Positions 26,001-40,893 of a DNA stretch of 64,000 nucleotides are shown in pieces. The position numbers and the translations under genes are program-made. This DNA is from Rotaria sordida (Eukaryota; Rotifera; Eurotatoria; Philodinida; Philodinidae), in the NCBI GenBank assembly GCA_905250125.1, contig CAJNOL010000214.1:1-64000 (forward strand), given 5' to 3'. The stretch's first letter is position 1. Each line of letters opens with the position of its first letter. The notes under the pieces are model-generated. The model was not told the origin of the DNA and made no database searches. It was given only the letters and a program-made list of their open reading frames with translations.

Positions 26001-26427
26001 ATGTATTAATACTGGTTATCTTCAACCTGTTTGTGAATATTCAAGTAGTATGTGATTTTTAAAATATAGCTTTCAATGCTTTTTCTTTTTTATATATTAA
26101 TCTATATGCTTAATTAGATCATCGTAATGTTTGATCATTACTAGTTCATCTTATGACGATTATTTATTTATTTTCAATTATGAACTTTAATTTTTAGCTT
26201 ATTTTTATGCTTCTTACTGCTTTAATAATTAGATTTAATATAACTATTTATTTATTTATTTTGTTTTTTATCTATTTAATTTCCTTCCTCCTCTAGAAAC
26301 CTCATTATGCGAACTTCAAAGACAATTACCTTTATTAAATGATTATATATCAATTGATCGTTGGAAACGTGAAATGATAACTCTTGTTCAACTATATGCT
26401 GATGAACAACGACGACGAATAACATAA
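20048..26427 (+). CDS. Secreted multidomain C-type lectin with sushi-like modules (15 exons)
   Basis: Exons: 20048-20123, 21046-21348, 21392-21634, 21693-22013, 22080-22310, 22364-22450, 22510-22824, 22886-23092, 23162-23353, 23404-23475, 24641-24691, 24743-25207, 25712-25866, 25951-26047, 26297-26427. All junctions are GT/AG, and the sum is open to TAA. A TAA precedes the ATG at 20048. With the ATG at 20075 the protein has 972 residues and starts with a hydrophobic signal peptide (MLFIVLFILTFAQVSQ). Three tandem C-type lectin domains follow (about 30-190, 206-380, 418-583). Each is split by an intron after FWINS, WLWIDG or FIWIDG and ends in PFIC/PYIC. No EPN or QPD calcium/sugar motif is visible, so sugar binding is uncertain. 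Sushi-like Cys/Trp modules (588-650, 692-840) are separated by a Ser/Thr linker. A Cys-rich segment (850-930) with DVNGCTRKIC resembles antistasin-type modules. There is no C-terminal membrane segment, so it is probably secreted. No gene name is assigned. Confidence 0.85.
23786..23940. mobile_element. Small MITE in intron 10 of the lectin gene
   Basis: It begins with AAGAAAGACTTTCTCTAT (23786-23803) and ends with the exact reverse complement (23923-23940): an 18-bp perfect terminal inverted repeat enclosing a 155-bp element. The interior has further mirrored TTGACATRTCAATA blocks. It lies within the longest intron of the lectin gene (23476-24640). No convincing target duplication. Confidence 0.78.
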
Positions 26428-28422
26428 AATTGGACTATTTTTGACATTAAATTTTAAAAAAACCGTACATTTAAGAGTATTAGATTTTTTCTTATCTTGT
26501 ATAAAATGTTCTTTGTTAATAGTGAGAGTTATGCTTGTATGTTACTATAGCTGAGAAATTATATAAATGGAAAACAATTCATTAAGTTAACTAACAATAC
26601 AAAGAATTCTTCTAAATGTATACTAAATGAACGAGAAAGACATTTGTATTGGTTGCTTTTAATAAAGTAAAATAAATTTATTATTCACAATATTCAATAA
26701 TAAATCAGGCGAAAGATTCTTTTCAACATTTATATCGAGTTCCTATAATTCAATTATGTAAATTAAAATTGAAGTGTACATCATGTTTCGTTCATACTCT
26801 CAACATCATCAAAAATGAAGTAGATTCGAATTTGTATGAAAGATAGAAACAAATATTGATGACTGTTTCATAGAAGTATTCGATAGTTTCAAAAACTTTT
26901 AATCATTGTATCGTGTAAGAGATGATATTAAAATTTCGATCAACTAATATACTGATGATAATAGCAGAAGTGGACATTGACAAGAAAGAAGAACAACATG
27001 AAACTATTTAAAGTCCTTTCCTATTATTAGCTTTCACTAAAGCAACAACACATTCTAAAATATTTTCTCATCTTCATACAACTACTGTTCTGCATGAATA
27101 CGACTTTTCACAAACGGACTCGGACTGGAGTTAATCGAGCTCCGGCACATACTTTCACAGACACAGTACGGTTTTTCAACTTTTATTTTATATGAAAAAG
27201 TATACTATTTAGTTTCTTCCATAAACAACAATAAAGAAAAGAGATTATCGCAAGTTCCACGATTTTACTTAGTGTCTTTTTGCTTCTAAAATCCAATCAA
27301 TTTCGCTAATTATACGTTTGCTTGTTACTGATGATGATAGAATGGAATGGAGTGTGTTGGTGCCAAACATCATAATTGTGGATACATACATGAATGTTTT
27401 TTCCATCACGATAAATACATGTTCATCTTTTTTGATCATTCATTATCTTTTTCATGTATTCATTGGCCTCCTCATAGGGTTCATCATCATCTGTAGATGA
27501 GTTTTCATTTAACAAAAAATTCTTGTAGTAAAACAATATAGCGCTTTCAACTTCTATGACCTTTTCTCAAGCATAATAAACTGCTAAATCATGATCGAAC
27601 CAATTTTCGCTCCTATGCTTTTATTTAAATTAGCAATTTAGAAAAATAAAAATATTATGAAACGTCAAGATCTCATTAATTACTGGACTGGGTGCTGAAT
27701 ACTCGACCCCGTTGCAGAACACTATGTACAACTATTCTTACAGCAATATCATTGAAACATGATCGGTAGGTAGAGTTCTATCCAAGTAATTGAATGATAA
27801 TAATAGTTGAGAAAAGACTAGTAGATAGCCTCTCTGCAAGAAAGAACTCGTGGTTTTATTTATGGTGATCATCAACTAGATTATTTGAAAAAAAGATGCA
27901 TTTCTTTTCAATATATATATACAGATGATCGTGTCTCAATAATAGCAAGTCATAATCATGAATTCTTTTTGACTTTTTATTCTTATTCTGATCTACTTGT
28001 AACCAAAAGATAGAATGGTAAGTTCGAAAATAGTTAGAATTTTTTGTCTCATAAGTTTAATCGTCAATAGGTTCGCAAAAGATTACTTGGAAAAAATATT
28101 GTATATATTTGCAAAGTTCACGAGATATGAAATTGATACAAAACTTTTTTCAATCAAATTCCTCATTTTCTTCTTATTTATGCAAAATAATATAACTAAT
28201 TATTAAGAATTAATCTTAAACTGATGAATACTAAAATAAGTCACACACTGTTTGCTACAATAGAAATATATGCTTTAGTAAGCCATGAAATAAAAGACAA
28301 AAAAATACATCGTTAGATACTTTTATTAATGTTGGGTAAACCATTTGATGAAGAAAACTTTTAATCACAGCTGTTACTCCATAGGCAAGTATGACTTTAT
28401 TAGTTTTTTTCAAATTACAAAA
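26428..28422. other. 3' flank of the lectin gene and spacer
   Basis: Two AATAAA signals at 26661-26666 and 26671-26676 lie about 235 bases after the lectin stop codon and are plausible poly(A) signals. The rest is AT-rich with no recognisable gene. Confidence 0.5.
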
Positions 28423-29217
28423 ATGCAACATCAACAAAAGTATTTTTGGATATGTGTCTATGGTTTATGCACATTGTTCTTATTCAGCATTTTAATTTAT
28501 GATCATTATCGATCTTATTCTAATTTCTATGATCAATTAACTACTGAAACTGTCTCGATTGAAAAAGTTCTTGAACACATTCCAATATGTACACCAAAAG
28601 ATCGTCCACGTCAAAGAAACCTTTTGACTATGCTTCAAGCATGGTCTCATTTAGCAGAACAACATCATATTCCATATTGGATATCATATGGAACACTTGT
28701 TGGCTATGTTCAACGTCGTGGATTATTACCACATGATTCAGATGTTGATGTAATAATGATGTCTGATGATACGCCACAACTTATTAAACTTTCTCAATTG
28801 AACTTTTCTTCTGATTATGTGATTAAAGTTCAACCACAATGGTATATTGCGAATCACAGTTATCGTTCTTATTTTCGTAAAGATGGTATTCATTTTGTTG
28901 CACCTAATGCAAGATTCATTCATCGAAAAACACAATATCATGTTGATATATATCCTGCATATGATTTTCATCCACTTTATGCAATTAAATCAACAGAAGA
29001 TAAACAATCAGAAAATTTAGCAATCCAGGCTCTTAGAAATCATTGGTTATCATATCCTAGAAATTGGACATATCCATTAGAAACATGTTATTTTAGTGAA
29101 ATAAAAGTCTTATGTCCAGCACAACCTGAAAAATTTGTAGCAACTATATATGGTTCTAATGCTGTAAGAAAATCCGATACTAGATGTGTTCATGGTCGTT
29201 GGGTCGCAGCGATTTAA
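28423..29217 (+). CDS. LicD/fukutin-type nucleotidyltransferase family protein, single-exon
   Basis: A 264-residue type II membrane protein. I chose the ATG at 28423 because it is followed directly by a short cytoplasmic tail (MQHQQKYF) and one membrane segment (about residues 8-27). The longer open frame upstream to 28345 adds residues of low quality. The luminal part carries the LicD family signature: YWISYGTLVGYVQRRG, then LLPHDSDVDVIM, in which the Asp-x-Asp of DVDV is the expected metal/nucleotide ligand pair. Further on, VDIYPAYDF fits the family's second acidic patch. Members transfer phosphocholine, ribitol-5-phosphate or similar groups to glycans (fukutin and FKRP act on dystroglycan in the Golgi). 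The substrate here cannot be told. The length is near the family minimum. The frame is uninterrupted and ends in TAA. Confidence 0.82.
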   Translation: MQHQQKYFWICVYGLCTLFLFSILIYDHYRSYSNFYDQLTTETVSIEKVLEHIPICTPKDRPRQRNLLTMLQAWSHLAEQHHIPYWISYGTLVGYVQRRGLLPHDSDVDVIMMSDDTPQLIKLSQLNFSSDYVIKVQPQWYIANHSYRSYFRKDGIHFVAPNARFIHRKTQYHVDIYPAYDFHPLYAIKSTEDKQSENLAIQALRNHWLSYPRNWTYPLETCYFSEIKVLCPAQPEKFVATIYGSNAVRKSDTRCVHGRWVAAI

Positions 29218-30116
29218 GTTCATCGAATATAAAACTTATCTTGCTTTTAATGATTCCAAACAATTATATGTTTTGAAAAGGAATATTTTTTAAGATTTAT
29301 TATTGTTACTTTTGGTTTTACTGTGTATATTTTGATTAAAACATATTATTGAAGACTTTGTTGTTTAACTCATCAAAAAGAATTTTTGGTATTCAATTGA
29401 TGAAGTGATTTCGAATATCACATTAACATTGATGATAAGCTAAGAGTAATTGTGCTTTTAAGTATTATTTTCAACACTAAAGTAATAAAGTAAAAGATTA
29501 CTTTTCAGAGAAATGATATATTAAGACGAATTGATATTTACTGATTTTCATCAATATAATCTTAGGAAGATTTACGTGTTAGTATTTGGAGCATCTATAC
29601 ATTTTCTACAATCCAGAAAACAGCTCGTCTTTCTTGATAAGATATATCATTGTATACAAATAAAGTATATCATGTTTTTTTAAATTAATTTATTAGATAA
29701 TATAATACTACTACGAAACGAGAATCTACGTAGAGTAACGTGATTTTATTTTCATACTTCTCTGTTAAGTCGTAAAACAATTATAATTATCGAAGAGATT
29801 AATTACAATAGACTTATTTTGTAATAGCTTCAGCATTATATTCAACATCGATTTGTGGTTATTATCAAAATTAGATAAGTTTCAAAGAATAGAAACTATT
29901 TAATGAAAGTTCTTTTTCGAGTTCAGTAACTCATTCAATGATCAAATAAAATCCTAAATTTAAGTTGTCTTGTTCAAATTGCAATTGTCCTCGATAGGAA
30001 AATCTAATGCAAATCATCATCTTAATCAATTGAGATATTATAATTTGTTTATATCAATTATATAAAAATTTCAATGAAGATATTTTCCGGAAAGAAAAAA
30101 CTTCAATTGAACACGA
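29218..30116. other. Spacer between two convergent genes
   Basis: AT-rich, with no recognisable frame. It separates the plus-strand LicD gene from the 3' end of the minus-strand homeobox gene. Confidence 0.45.
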
Positions 30117-30191
30117 TTATTTATAATTATTGCTGTTTCCCACTTGATATTCTACAGCTTTACGTCTTAGAGTGGCAATACTCGAACCACG
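30117..30191 (-). CDS. otp: In-frame OAR motif beyond the otp TGA (possible readthrough extension)
   Basis: Directly after the TGA at 30192-30194 the same frame continues for 24 codons to a TAA at 30117-30119. It contains GSSIATLRRKAVEY, the OAR (otp-aristaless-rax) motif normally found at the C-terminus of these homeodomain proteins. A conserved domain exactly in frame and in the right place argues that it is or recently was part of the protein. Options are a recent nonsense change (CGA to TGA), stop-codon readthrough (the base after TGA is C, a leaky context), RNA editing, or an assembly error. An intron removing the TGA would need the acceptor CGAG at about 30181-30184, which is poor. Confidence 0.7.
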   Translation of the reverse strand, partial: RGSSIATLRRKAVEYQVGNSNNYK

Positions 30192-32321
<2,130 letters not shown>

Positions 32322-33377
32322 ATCGAAAATGAAATTAATTATCTTCTTGTCTCATATAATTAAATCCATTTTACATATAGATGATCAAATTTTATGTACT
32401 AGATTTGAATATGTTTCCTATATAATATAGAGGAAGAAGTGAATGAGAGAGAGAAAGAAAGAAAGAGCGGATGTCATTCTTTTAATATTGTTTGTCACAA
32501 TAAATTTATTCTTTCTCTTTCTTTCTCAATTGACATTTTCGGAGCACCTATTTTGAATAACCAATAATGTTTTTTTAATCAATGAATATACAATATGCCT
32601 TCAAGCATATCTATTATAAATAGGGAGAATACACGCGACAATATCATTATCGGATTATCATAATTTCATAAAAACAACACAAAGAGAAGAAATTATCAAA
32701 TATCTCGTTAGATTTTTGTTCAATAGAAAATCAATGATTTCATTTTCTCATGAACATGAAACACGATACAAAAGCAACGATACACAGGAGATGAATTTGT
32801 AATGCAAAGACTATATAGACATCAAGCAATGCATTCATAAGTGAGTGTATGAAAATAGTATAATCATTATACAATAAAATTAACATAAAAAAAATGATAT
32901 TGAATAAAATTTAATCAAAATTTTTCGTGAAGAACTAATTAATATATTTATTGATCTTGGTATCGTATTTTTTTCCAAAAATTTGATTTTTCATTCAATC
33001 AAACGGAGTAAAAATTCAATTTCTTCATGAATTATTATGGAAACATCATAACAAGACTCAACATTAGATTGCTTTTCTGTGAATTATTTTCGTATTATCA
33101 TGTTTATAGAAAGCTTTTCTAATAAACTATGATTAGATAATATAAACTCATCCAACATATGATGCATGGGCCGGAATATAAATGGTCTCATAGAATATAA
33201 ATAGTGATACTGTAAATTTACAAATTTTTCGGAGAAAACAAGTCAATTATGAACAAGTATTGAATGTCAAACGAAAGATTAGAATTAACGTTCGATTTTT
33301 TCATCATGAGAATTTCCACAATAAGATAAAAAAATTAATTGTTTCACTTTTGGCTCGTAAAATATGATATTCATAAC
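32322..33377. other. Upstream region of otp
   Basis: AT-rich 5' flank containing a GA-rich tract at about 32437-32468, 120-145 bases before the otp ATG. No other structure seen. Confidence 0.4.
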
Positions 33378-35132
33378 CATAGGCGGCGGAATGATTTCAC
33401 TCTATGGTAGACTCAATTTTTCAGTCAAATCAGGTCTGGATGCGAGTTGAAAAGTGATGTTCTTTATTTGTTTATAATGGTAAGCGCTATATGTTTTCTT
33501 GCTAGGTTTTGATTTTGTGTAAGTGTGATAACTCTAATGTTTTATTGTTTCAAAACAAAATAGGACCTAATGAAGTAAAAGAGAAATACTGCTTAAAACA
33601 AAAAACAATAAAAAGCAGTCTAAGAAGAAGTAAAAGTATTGAGTATCAAATAATTTTTTTCTGTTTTGATTCTTGAAGATAAAATCAAAACAGATGCTGT
33701 TCAAATCAGGTAAATCTAATTTTTCTTTATAAGTACGAGAAATATTAATAACATGATTTAATCATTGTTGAGTCACTGCACAGAGCAAATATGTTTTCAT
33801 TCGATTCATTACACTACATAGCAGATGAACTTTGCTCCACACTATTGTTGCTCTTTTACTTTTTATTTTGAAGGAAAGATATAATTCTTCTCTGTTTAGC
33901 CGACATTGGTATACGCAAAGTTTAATTGTATTCAAGTATCTAAAATTCAAAAGTTATTTTAAATAGAAGTTTAAAACAACAATTAAACTGTCTTATATTA
34001 AGGATTCTCGGCCATAAAATCCATTTTTTTGAAAAATAATCAAAGTTCAGTTTTTATCATAGGAAGATGCGGCAAAGTTTCCTCTCTCAGAATATATATG
34101 ACTTTTCAAAAAAAGAAAAAGACCAAATTTTAACAGACTTTCGAAGGAGATTTTCACCCTAATACTTTGTTTTTCGAGAGATTTTCGTGTCTTTTTTATT
34201 TTTGGAAAGACTGCCTTTTTGCTTGCATTAGTATTGAATAAATATTTTAATATAATTTAAGCATGACCCATGATGCTAGCTTACATCATGGGTTGCGTGC
34301 TTTTAAAAATTCCACTTAAATATTTACGAATATGCCTTCTTTTCTAGATTTGAATGAAAAAATCCATATTTCAACTTATTTTACATTTTTCTCAGAACAT
34401 GATTTTCAAGCAGAAAAATGCACATAACTTCCATCAGGTTCAAGCTATAAACTATATTTTTTTTTTGTTTTAAAGGTCTAAATAATAGTAAGCTTTTGTT
34501 CGACAAGATTTTTTGATAGTTGATTACTGTGTTAAGAAGAGCGAGACTAAGTGTCGTGATGTGTCATTTTTTGCTTATTTTAACATTGTATGTACTAAAA
34601 TGATTATAACAAAAAATGAGTGGAAGCGAATTTCAAAATTCTGTCCGATGAAAAACTGTATACATGTATTGGCTTTAATTTGAAACCACCCCAAGCTCTA
34701 TACCTCTTGCCGTAGCAAAGTTACAACGATTCTTCTGATGATCATAAATAGACTATAAATAAGTCCTAAGTTTGCTCTGTTTGAATATATCGAGCTGAAA
34801 TTTTTACCAAAAACGTTTGTATATAGAATCACTCATTCCTGAAAATTTCAGCCCAAGAGGATCACTTTAAGTGAAAAATCTATTGTGATGGGGCTCTCTA
34901 AAGAACCCAGAATGCGACATCGATACAAATGTCAATGAAGTCCAATCAATACCTCATTAGGCAAGAGTTAATAGTAGAGAAAATATGGAGTGATCTTGTA
35001 ACAATGCATTACTCGTCAGAAGAACATAAAAACTAAACAATAATAGAAAATTTTTACATTGAATGAAACCTATCCAAGGCTTAATCTGTCGTATTTTGAG
35101 CCTATCCAAGCCTAATGGCTCCGCCGCCTATG
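33378..35132. mobile_element. Putative DNA-transposon-like insertion with GGCGGCGGA ends
   Basis: CATAGGCGGCGGA at 33378-33390 is mirrored exactly by TCCGCCGCCTATG at 35120-35132. These GC blocks are striking in such AT-rich sequence, and the 1.75-kb interval between them has no gene. I infer terminal inverted repeats of a non-autonomous element. No target duplication is obvious, so the two blocks could also be independent short repeats. Confidence 0.45.
34262..34301. repeat. Perfect hairpin
   Basis: ACCCATGATG and CATCATGGGT enclose the 8-base loop CTAGCTTA, and the pairing extends outward through GCAYG. It lies inside the putative element at 33378-35132. Confidence 0.7.
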
Positions 35133-36898
35133 CATATGTACTATCTCAAAATTTCGGTCGCTTTTATACAGAAAAGGATAGAGAGACAAAAATACGAGAG
35201 AAAAAAACTGGAAATTTTATTCTCGTATCTCGCGCATATTACCTATAAGATGCAAAAGAACGAAAAAGTAATTTGAGTCATTATTCAGTTGGTCACAAAA
35301 ATGATTCATTATGTGGTGATACAAAGAAGAGAACGATAAATAATCGGTAGAAGGTCATGAAAAGGTTATTAAATACATTTATTAGAAGTTAACTGTCCAT
35401 GAAAATGAGCATCTCGAAAAATTTTTCTAAGAAAAATGAATTGTGTTGAATGTGTTAAGATGAATCAGATGTCTATAGTATATTTATTTAAATATCTTTA
35501 GCTCTAATTGAATATATATTAATATATGACCATTGTCCATCATTCATTTTTGACAAATCTTTTTCAACATTTTCTTATTTTGCAATTGTTTTTTTGATAT
35601 TTGATTCTTGATGTTTTTATTTAATTTCATCACTTGTACTAAATATTCATGTCTCAAAAATATAAAAAGATTTAGACAACAAATTTTAACTTTACATAAT
35701 TTGCACTAAAAATAGTCATCAACGAATATTGATAATGAATTAATAAGATTACAATGTTTAGTCGATAAAGAGGATTATTCAGTCAATAAAAAAAAGATTG
35801 TAATGATTTATAAAAAGATAAAATATTCTGTTGTTTGCTATTGTATTAATAGTGAAAATTAATTATTTTAGACATTTCTGTTCAATAAATTGTTTGACTC
35901 TTCTTTGAAATGTGGAAAAAACCATCAATATCATACGAACCGATATATCTGCTCCATAATATGGACTAGAGATCTAAAATTTTAGGATAACATTAGTCTA
36001 GTTACAAGACACTAGACGTTCAACTTTGAGCATTTTTGGATTTATAATATGGAAGAAAAAGAAAAATTTTCCGGTAAGTACCACGACTTTTGAATCACCC
36101 TGTAGAACGACTTTTCATGTTTAGGATTGACCAAGTTTAAATGAAAATATAAAAATAAACAAAATAAAATTCTATCCAAAAGTCATTTTCGGTCTTGTCA
36201 AATATTTGTTCACAATTAATCAGTCTTAACACAAAAAAAAAACTAAGTGTCCGCATATATTTGAAACGGATACACAATTGTAATTTTCAATAGTTACTAA
36301 TAAATAGTTGAAGAATGAACAAATATTTTGTATCAAGATTTCCTTGGTATAATTTAATTCATATAAATCAATGCATATTATGTTTTTTTTCTTCCTACAT
36401 GATTAACAATATACATGAGAGAAATTTTATTTTCTTTGATGTAAATTTTTAAAGAATAAAAATTATTGATTTATATTTTAAAGAAAAAAAAATTGATCAT
36501 AGAATCTAAAGATCATATTTCATTTTAATAAAAATCAGTTATCTATACAATTAAATTCAAATGAATCAATATATCTATTGAAATTTGATATCCTATTCAA
36601 TCGATTTCTGTTGTATTATTATCTTCATTTAATGAAAAAAAAAAGAAAACGTTGGAAACAATTTGTTTTATTTTTGTAAAAGTAAAATGATTGTTATATG
36701 ATATTCATACTTGTTTTTTCAAAATTAAAATTTATATAAGACAACAGAATATGAATGAAATATTTTTCTCTATTTAAATCATATATTTTTTCTTACTTCT
36801 TTCTAATAGAAAATTTCAACTCATAGTATCAGCCAACTATTGATGATTTTTTTATTATTATTATTATACACAAAAAGAAATATATATCTATGAAAAAT
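35133..36898. other. AT-rich spacer downstream of rhotekin
   Basis: No gene seen. A TTTATT at 36851-36856 (AATAAA on the minus strand) lies about 43 bases past the rhotekin stop and is its likely poly(A) signal. Confidence 0.5.
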
Positions 36899-39244
36899 TT
36901 ATATACGTATTTGATATACTGATGTATCATAATTGTCGTCCTCATCAATAATATGATCTATATTATTCGATTGATTGATTGTATTATTTACCATCGATTG
37001 AGAAGAAATATTTGTTTGATGAATATTCCCTAGAGTAATAAAGTAATATCCTACATTGCTTTTATCATTTGATAATCAGAATAAATTCTATATTAATTAC
37101 ATATAAAAATGTTCTATATCAATTAAACTCAATAATAGCATATCTCAAGGTATTCCACCAATGAAAATCTTCAAATTTCTGAAATAGAACTTGATAAAAT
37201 ATAAGATGGAACTTTCCTAAGATAGAAATATAATTTTTCATCATCTCTTCTCTATCAAATCTTTCGATATGACATACAACTTCTCACTATTATATTGAAT
37301 TAATTCTTGAGACAATCGAAACTTTACAAAATCAAACACTTGTTTCTACTAATGTATTCATTATAATCAAATTACGAAAGAGTTAGATATAAAACAATTA
37401 CTAATATTCATCATAACAGTACTCATTACCGAAACAACGAATATTTCTTTTTTATGAAAATTAATGGTGTGAAATGAACGATGAAAAATATTAGCATTCG
37501 AAATAGATAAAAATAACCAAGCATTAGATCAAGATGAATCTTACAATTAAATAGCAAAAACGCTACATACCAAGTGATCGTGCTTTTGTTCTTAATATGG
37601 ATTCTTTTATTAAATTCCTATCAATAATCGAAGATTTTGATAATGAAGTTAATGGTTGATAAGAATAACGTCTTATAGAAGATGAATGTTCGAAAGTTAA
37701 TTTCCAAGTACCTAAATATAAACAATAGAAAATAAAATAAAATCATTAAATTTATACGAATATCAAGAATATGTTGTTGTAATGCTCGAATCCAATTATT
37801 TAATGTAAATAAATCTTGAACAAAAAATTCTGCTTGACCAAAATCATGATTATCAACTATAAATGATAATTGATCATCACATGATGAAATGATTGTTTCC
37901 TAATTTCAAATAAACAAAAAAAAAAAACTCCTAACATAATAATCATCAAAAACGTATCAATCACAAAATTCTACCGATGTAATTGGTATAGAAAATCGAT
38001 GTTGATCTGAAAAATTATCTCGCATTATTTCTTTGCCGTTTAAAAATCCTGCAGTTATTATACATGAATATTGTACATTATCACTTTCTAAAACTCCAAT
38101 TAATGTTGCTAAACTTGTATAACATAATGGTTGAATAGTAAAATGTGCAATAAAAGATGTATGAATTGGTAATTGCATAAGAGGATTTTCTTGTAAACGT
38201 TCCATTTTTAAATATCGAACTTTAGCCATTTTATGTGCAGAACCTTTTGTAAATATAGTTCGAGCAATTAAAACAAATTTAGATTGTTGTTGAATCGAGG
38301 ATTTATGCTAAAATTTCTTTCTTATTTTTTTTTTTTTTTTATTCAAATAAAAATCTTCAATTTCTTACATTCGTTGAATTAGTTTCTTTTATTTTTCGTG
38401 TTGATTTATATGATCCATATGTAGAAAAATAACTATAACGATTAGCAAAATCTTTTACTGATGATGATAAAGCAAGACTTTTATTTAATGCATAAACTTC
38501 CAAATATAATTGAAAATCATGTGGAACATTATTACTTAAATATTTAAAATGAAAAAAGAATAAATAAATATCAATTAAATAAATATAAATTTTACAAAAT
38601 AAGTTTATCTGTAAAAAATATTTCTGTTGATTTTTTATCAATAGATTTCATTTTTGTATCGAGTATTCTACATCCAATACGTGCCAAACAGAAAACAGCG
38701 AATTTTTTTTGTTCTAAATTTAATATGTAGAATTGATTCATAAACAAAATTTAAATAAAATTTCTACCTAATTTTGCTTTCATAATTGTCCATACTAATG
38801 GTAAACGAATATCAGATAGAATAATTGTTGCTTTTGTTGGTTCAAGACTTTGAAATGAAATTCAAAATATTAACAAAAATAAAAACTTAAATTCTAATAT
38901 ACGAAATAAATTAATCTTCATACTTCGTATTATCATGTTTAAGTAGATTTTGTTGTTTTCGTTGTAGTTCAGTCATAAATGCTAATATACGTTGTTGAGA
39001 AAGAATAAGAGCTTTATGACATTCAATTGTTTGTTCAAGTGTTGTAGCCACATTGAGTAATTTACTAATTCCATCTATCATCTTGACTTCACAATCAATT
39101 TTACGTTCTAATTCAGGATCCTTTTTTTTTTATAAACAATTTTTTAATTACTTTTACTTTCCCTTTTCGTTTCATTTTACATACCCAAATAAAAAATGAA
39201 ACAACTCGTTTTTGACTATTATGATGAGTACTCATTGATTCCAT
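36899..39244 (-). CDS. rtkn: Rhotekin (Rho effector with HR1 and PH domains)
   Basis: Nine exons on the minus strand: 39244-39185, 39120-38924, 38847-38768, 38713-38596, 38534-38369, 38307-37975, 37899-37758, 37711-37571, 37029-36899. All introns are GT/AG and mostly 46-76 bases. The total is 455 residues plus TAA. Residues 21-85 form the HR1/REM helical domain that binds GTP-Rho (DPELERKIDCEVKM, SKLLNVA, QQRILAFMTELQRKQ). SDIRLPLVW and AVFCLARIG follow as in vertebrate rhotekin. QPLCYTS precedes the PH domain (about 265-365), which ends in a LNNWIRALQQH helix. Rhotekin acts in Rho signalling, septin organisation and cytokinesis. Vertebrate forms are about 550 residues; the Pro-rich tail is shorter here, and the C-terminus QIRI could be a class II-like PDZ ligand. 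Exon 2 has an unusual A-run before its AG acceptor. Anillin is the alternative, but SDIRLPLVW and QPLC favour rhotekin. Confidence 0.88.
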
Positions 39245-40761
39245 TGTTGAAAACAAAGAAGAAATTAGTTATAATTGATTTCACTACATGAAAAGGAAAA
39301 AAAAAATGAAACAGTATGGAAGCAAAAACAAACGCAAATGTCACATTTTCTTCTTCGGCTTTTTTTTAATGCTTTTCGTCTTGTCTTTAAACGTAGAGTG
39401 ACATGAGAAGAAGGCAAATATGTACTGCTTAATAATTGAGAATTTCATTATACACAAGACGCACGTCTATGTAGGTAGACAGGTGTGTTCTCAGGGATAA
39501 ATGTCGATTTATTATGCGTTTTTTTTTTCGAAATCTATTATGATACTATGTTTCTCTTTAAATATAAATCAAGTAACTTAGTATTCTTTCTTTTTTTTTT
39601 CTCTATATAAGGATGAAGTAAAGAAAAATAAATTCAAGGATTTTAATTTTTATTTATTTTTCATGATATAAAACAAATCTATATGATTTTTTATTTTAAT
39701 AAAAATTTACGATAATTGTTTTTTGACATAGAGACACAAATTTAATGATGATTGATTTAAAAGAAATAAAACCTTTCTCTATTCATTAAAGATCAAACTC
39801 AAAATAAAAAACATCACATATATCGTGATCAAACAGTACAATAGTAATGCACGACATATAACTTCAAAAGAAAAATTATTGAATAAATTCAATCTTTTAC
39901 TTCCTAATCGATTCTATTCAAAACTACAAAGCAAAAAAAGAAAAGTAAATAAATCATTTAATAAATTCCATATTGTAAGAAAATCCTTCATTTTTTGTTA
40001 TTTTTCAATATTAAAATTATTTTCCTTATATAAAAAAAAAAATCTTGAAGTTGAAAATTATGTTATCTATGCTTGTATGAATGATAATTTATATTTGAAC
40101 AAAACATCTAAATAATTTATCGTTCAAGACGGTTTATTCAAATGTTTCATAATAAATCAAAAATTTATATACTTATAGACTTCGTGATATTAATTCTTTC
40201 TTTGTTTCTCTTATATAATACAAAAGAACAAAAAAAAAAAGAAAAAAAAACACAATATGTATGTGGTGGGAGTGACAAATTGAGTAAATAATAGGCAGTA
40301 ATAATAATAATAATAGACAGACAAAGAAAATCTTTTTTTTTTTCTATATTTACACAAACATACATATACTTAGTACTATCAAATCGATAGTAAAGGACGG
40401 CGCCGTTTTGTGTTTTTTGTTTTGTTTTATATCATTCACACGGGACAGTGTACACACTAGCAACCATTCAAAAGAATCAGACAAAAAAAAAATGCAACTC
40501 GGGACTGATTTTGATCATCATATGAAAAAAAAAACCATAGACACAAACAGACATGAAAGAAAAAAGAAAGAAGACGCTATTCTACATAATAAGATCTGGC
40601 AACAGATACCATGGAATGGTCAAAAAAAACGCGAGACAAATATCTGAGGAATGTATAATGATAAGGACGGAGACTAAATGGAAGCACGCGCACGTCGTTA
40701 GATTCAAAAAAAAGAGAAAAAAAGAAAACGAAAATATTATCAGTTAAATTTTTTTTTTTCT
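39245..40761. other. Spacer between rhotekin and the AT-hook gene
   Basis: This contains the rhotekin upstream region, a plus-strand Lys/Asn-rich frame (39825-40115) that I do not believe is coding, and a somewhat GC-richer stretch at 40390-40700 that probably belongs to the 3' untranslated region of the AT-hook gene. Confidence 0.4.
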
Positions 40762-40860
40762 TCAACGTGGATGTTGCTGCTGTAACATATCAACAAAAGC
40801 AGCATTTAAATTAAATGATGTTGGTGATGATGGAACCATTGTTGGTGGAAAACTATTATT

Positions 40861-40893
<33 letters not shown>

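Noticed and set aside
39825-40115. 96-codon Lys/Asn-rich plus-strand frame
   Set aside because: It has AT-rich composition, starts with TTG, and has no family resemblance or splice context.
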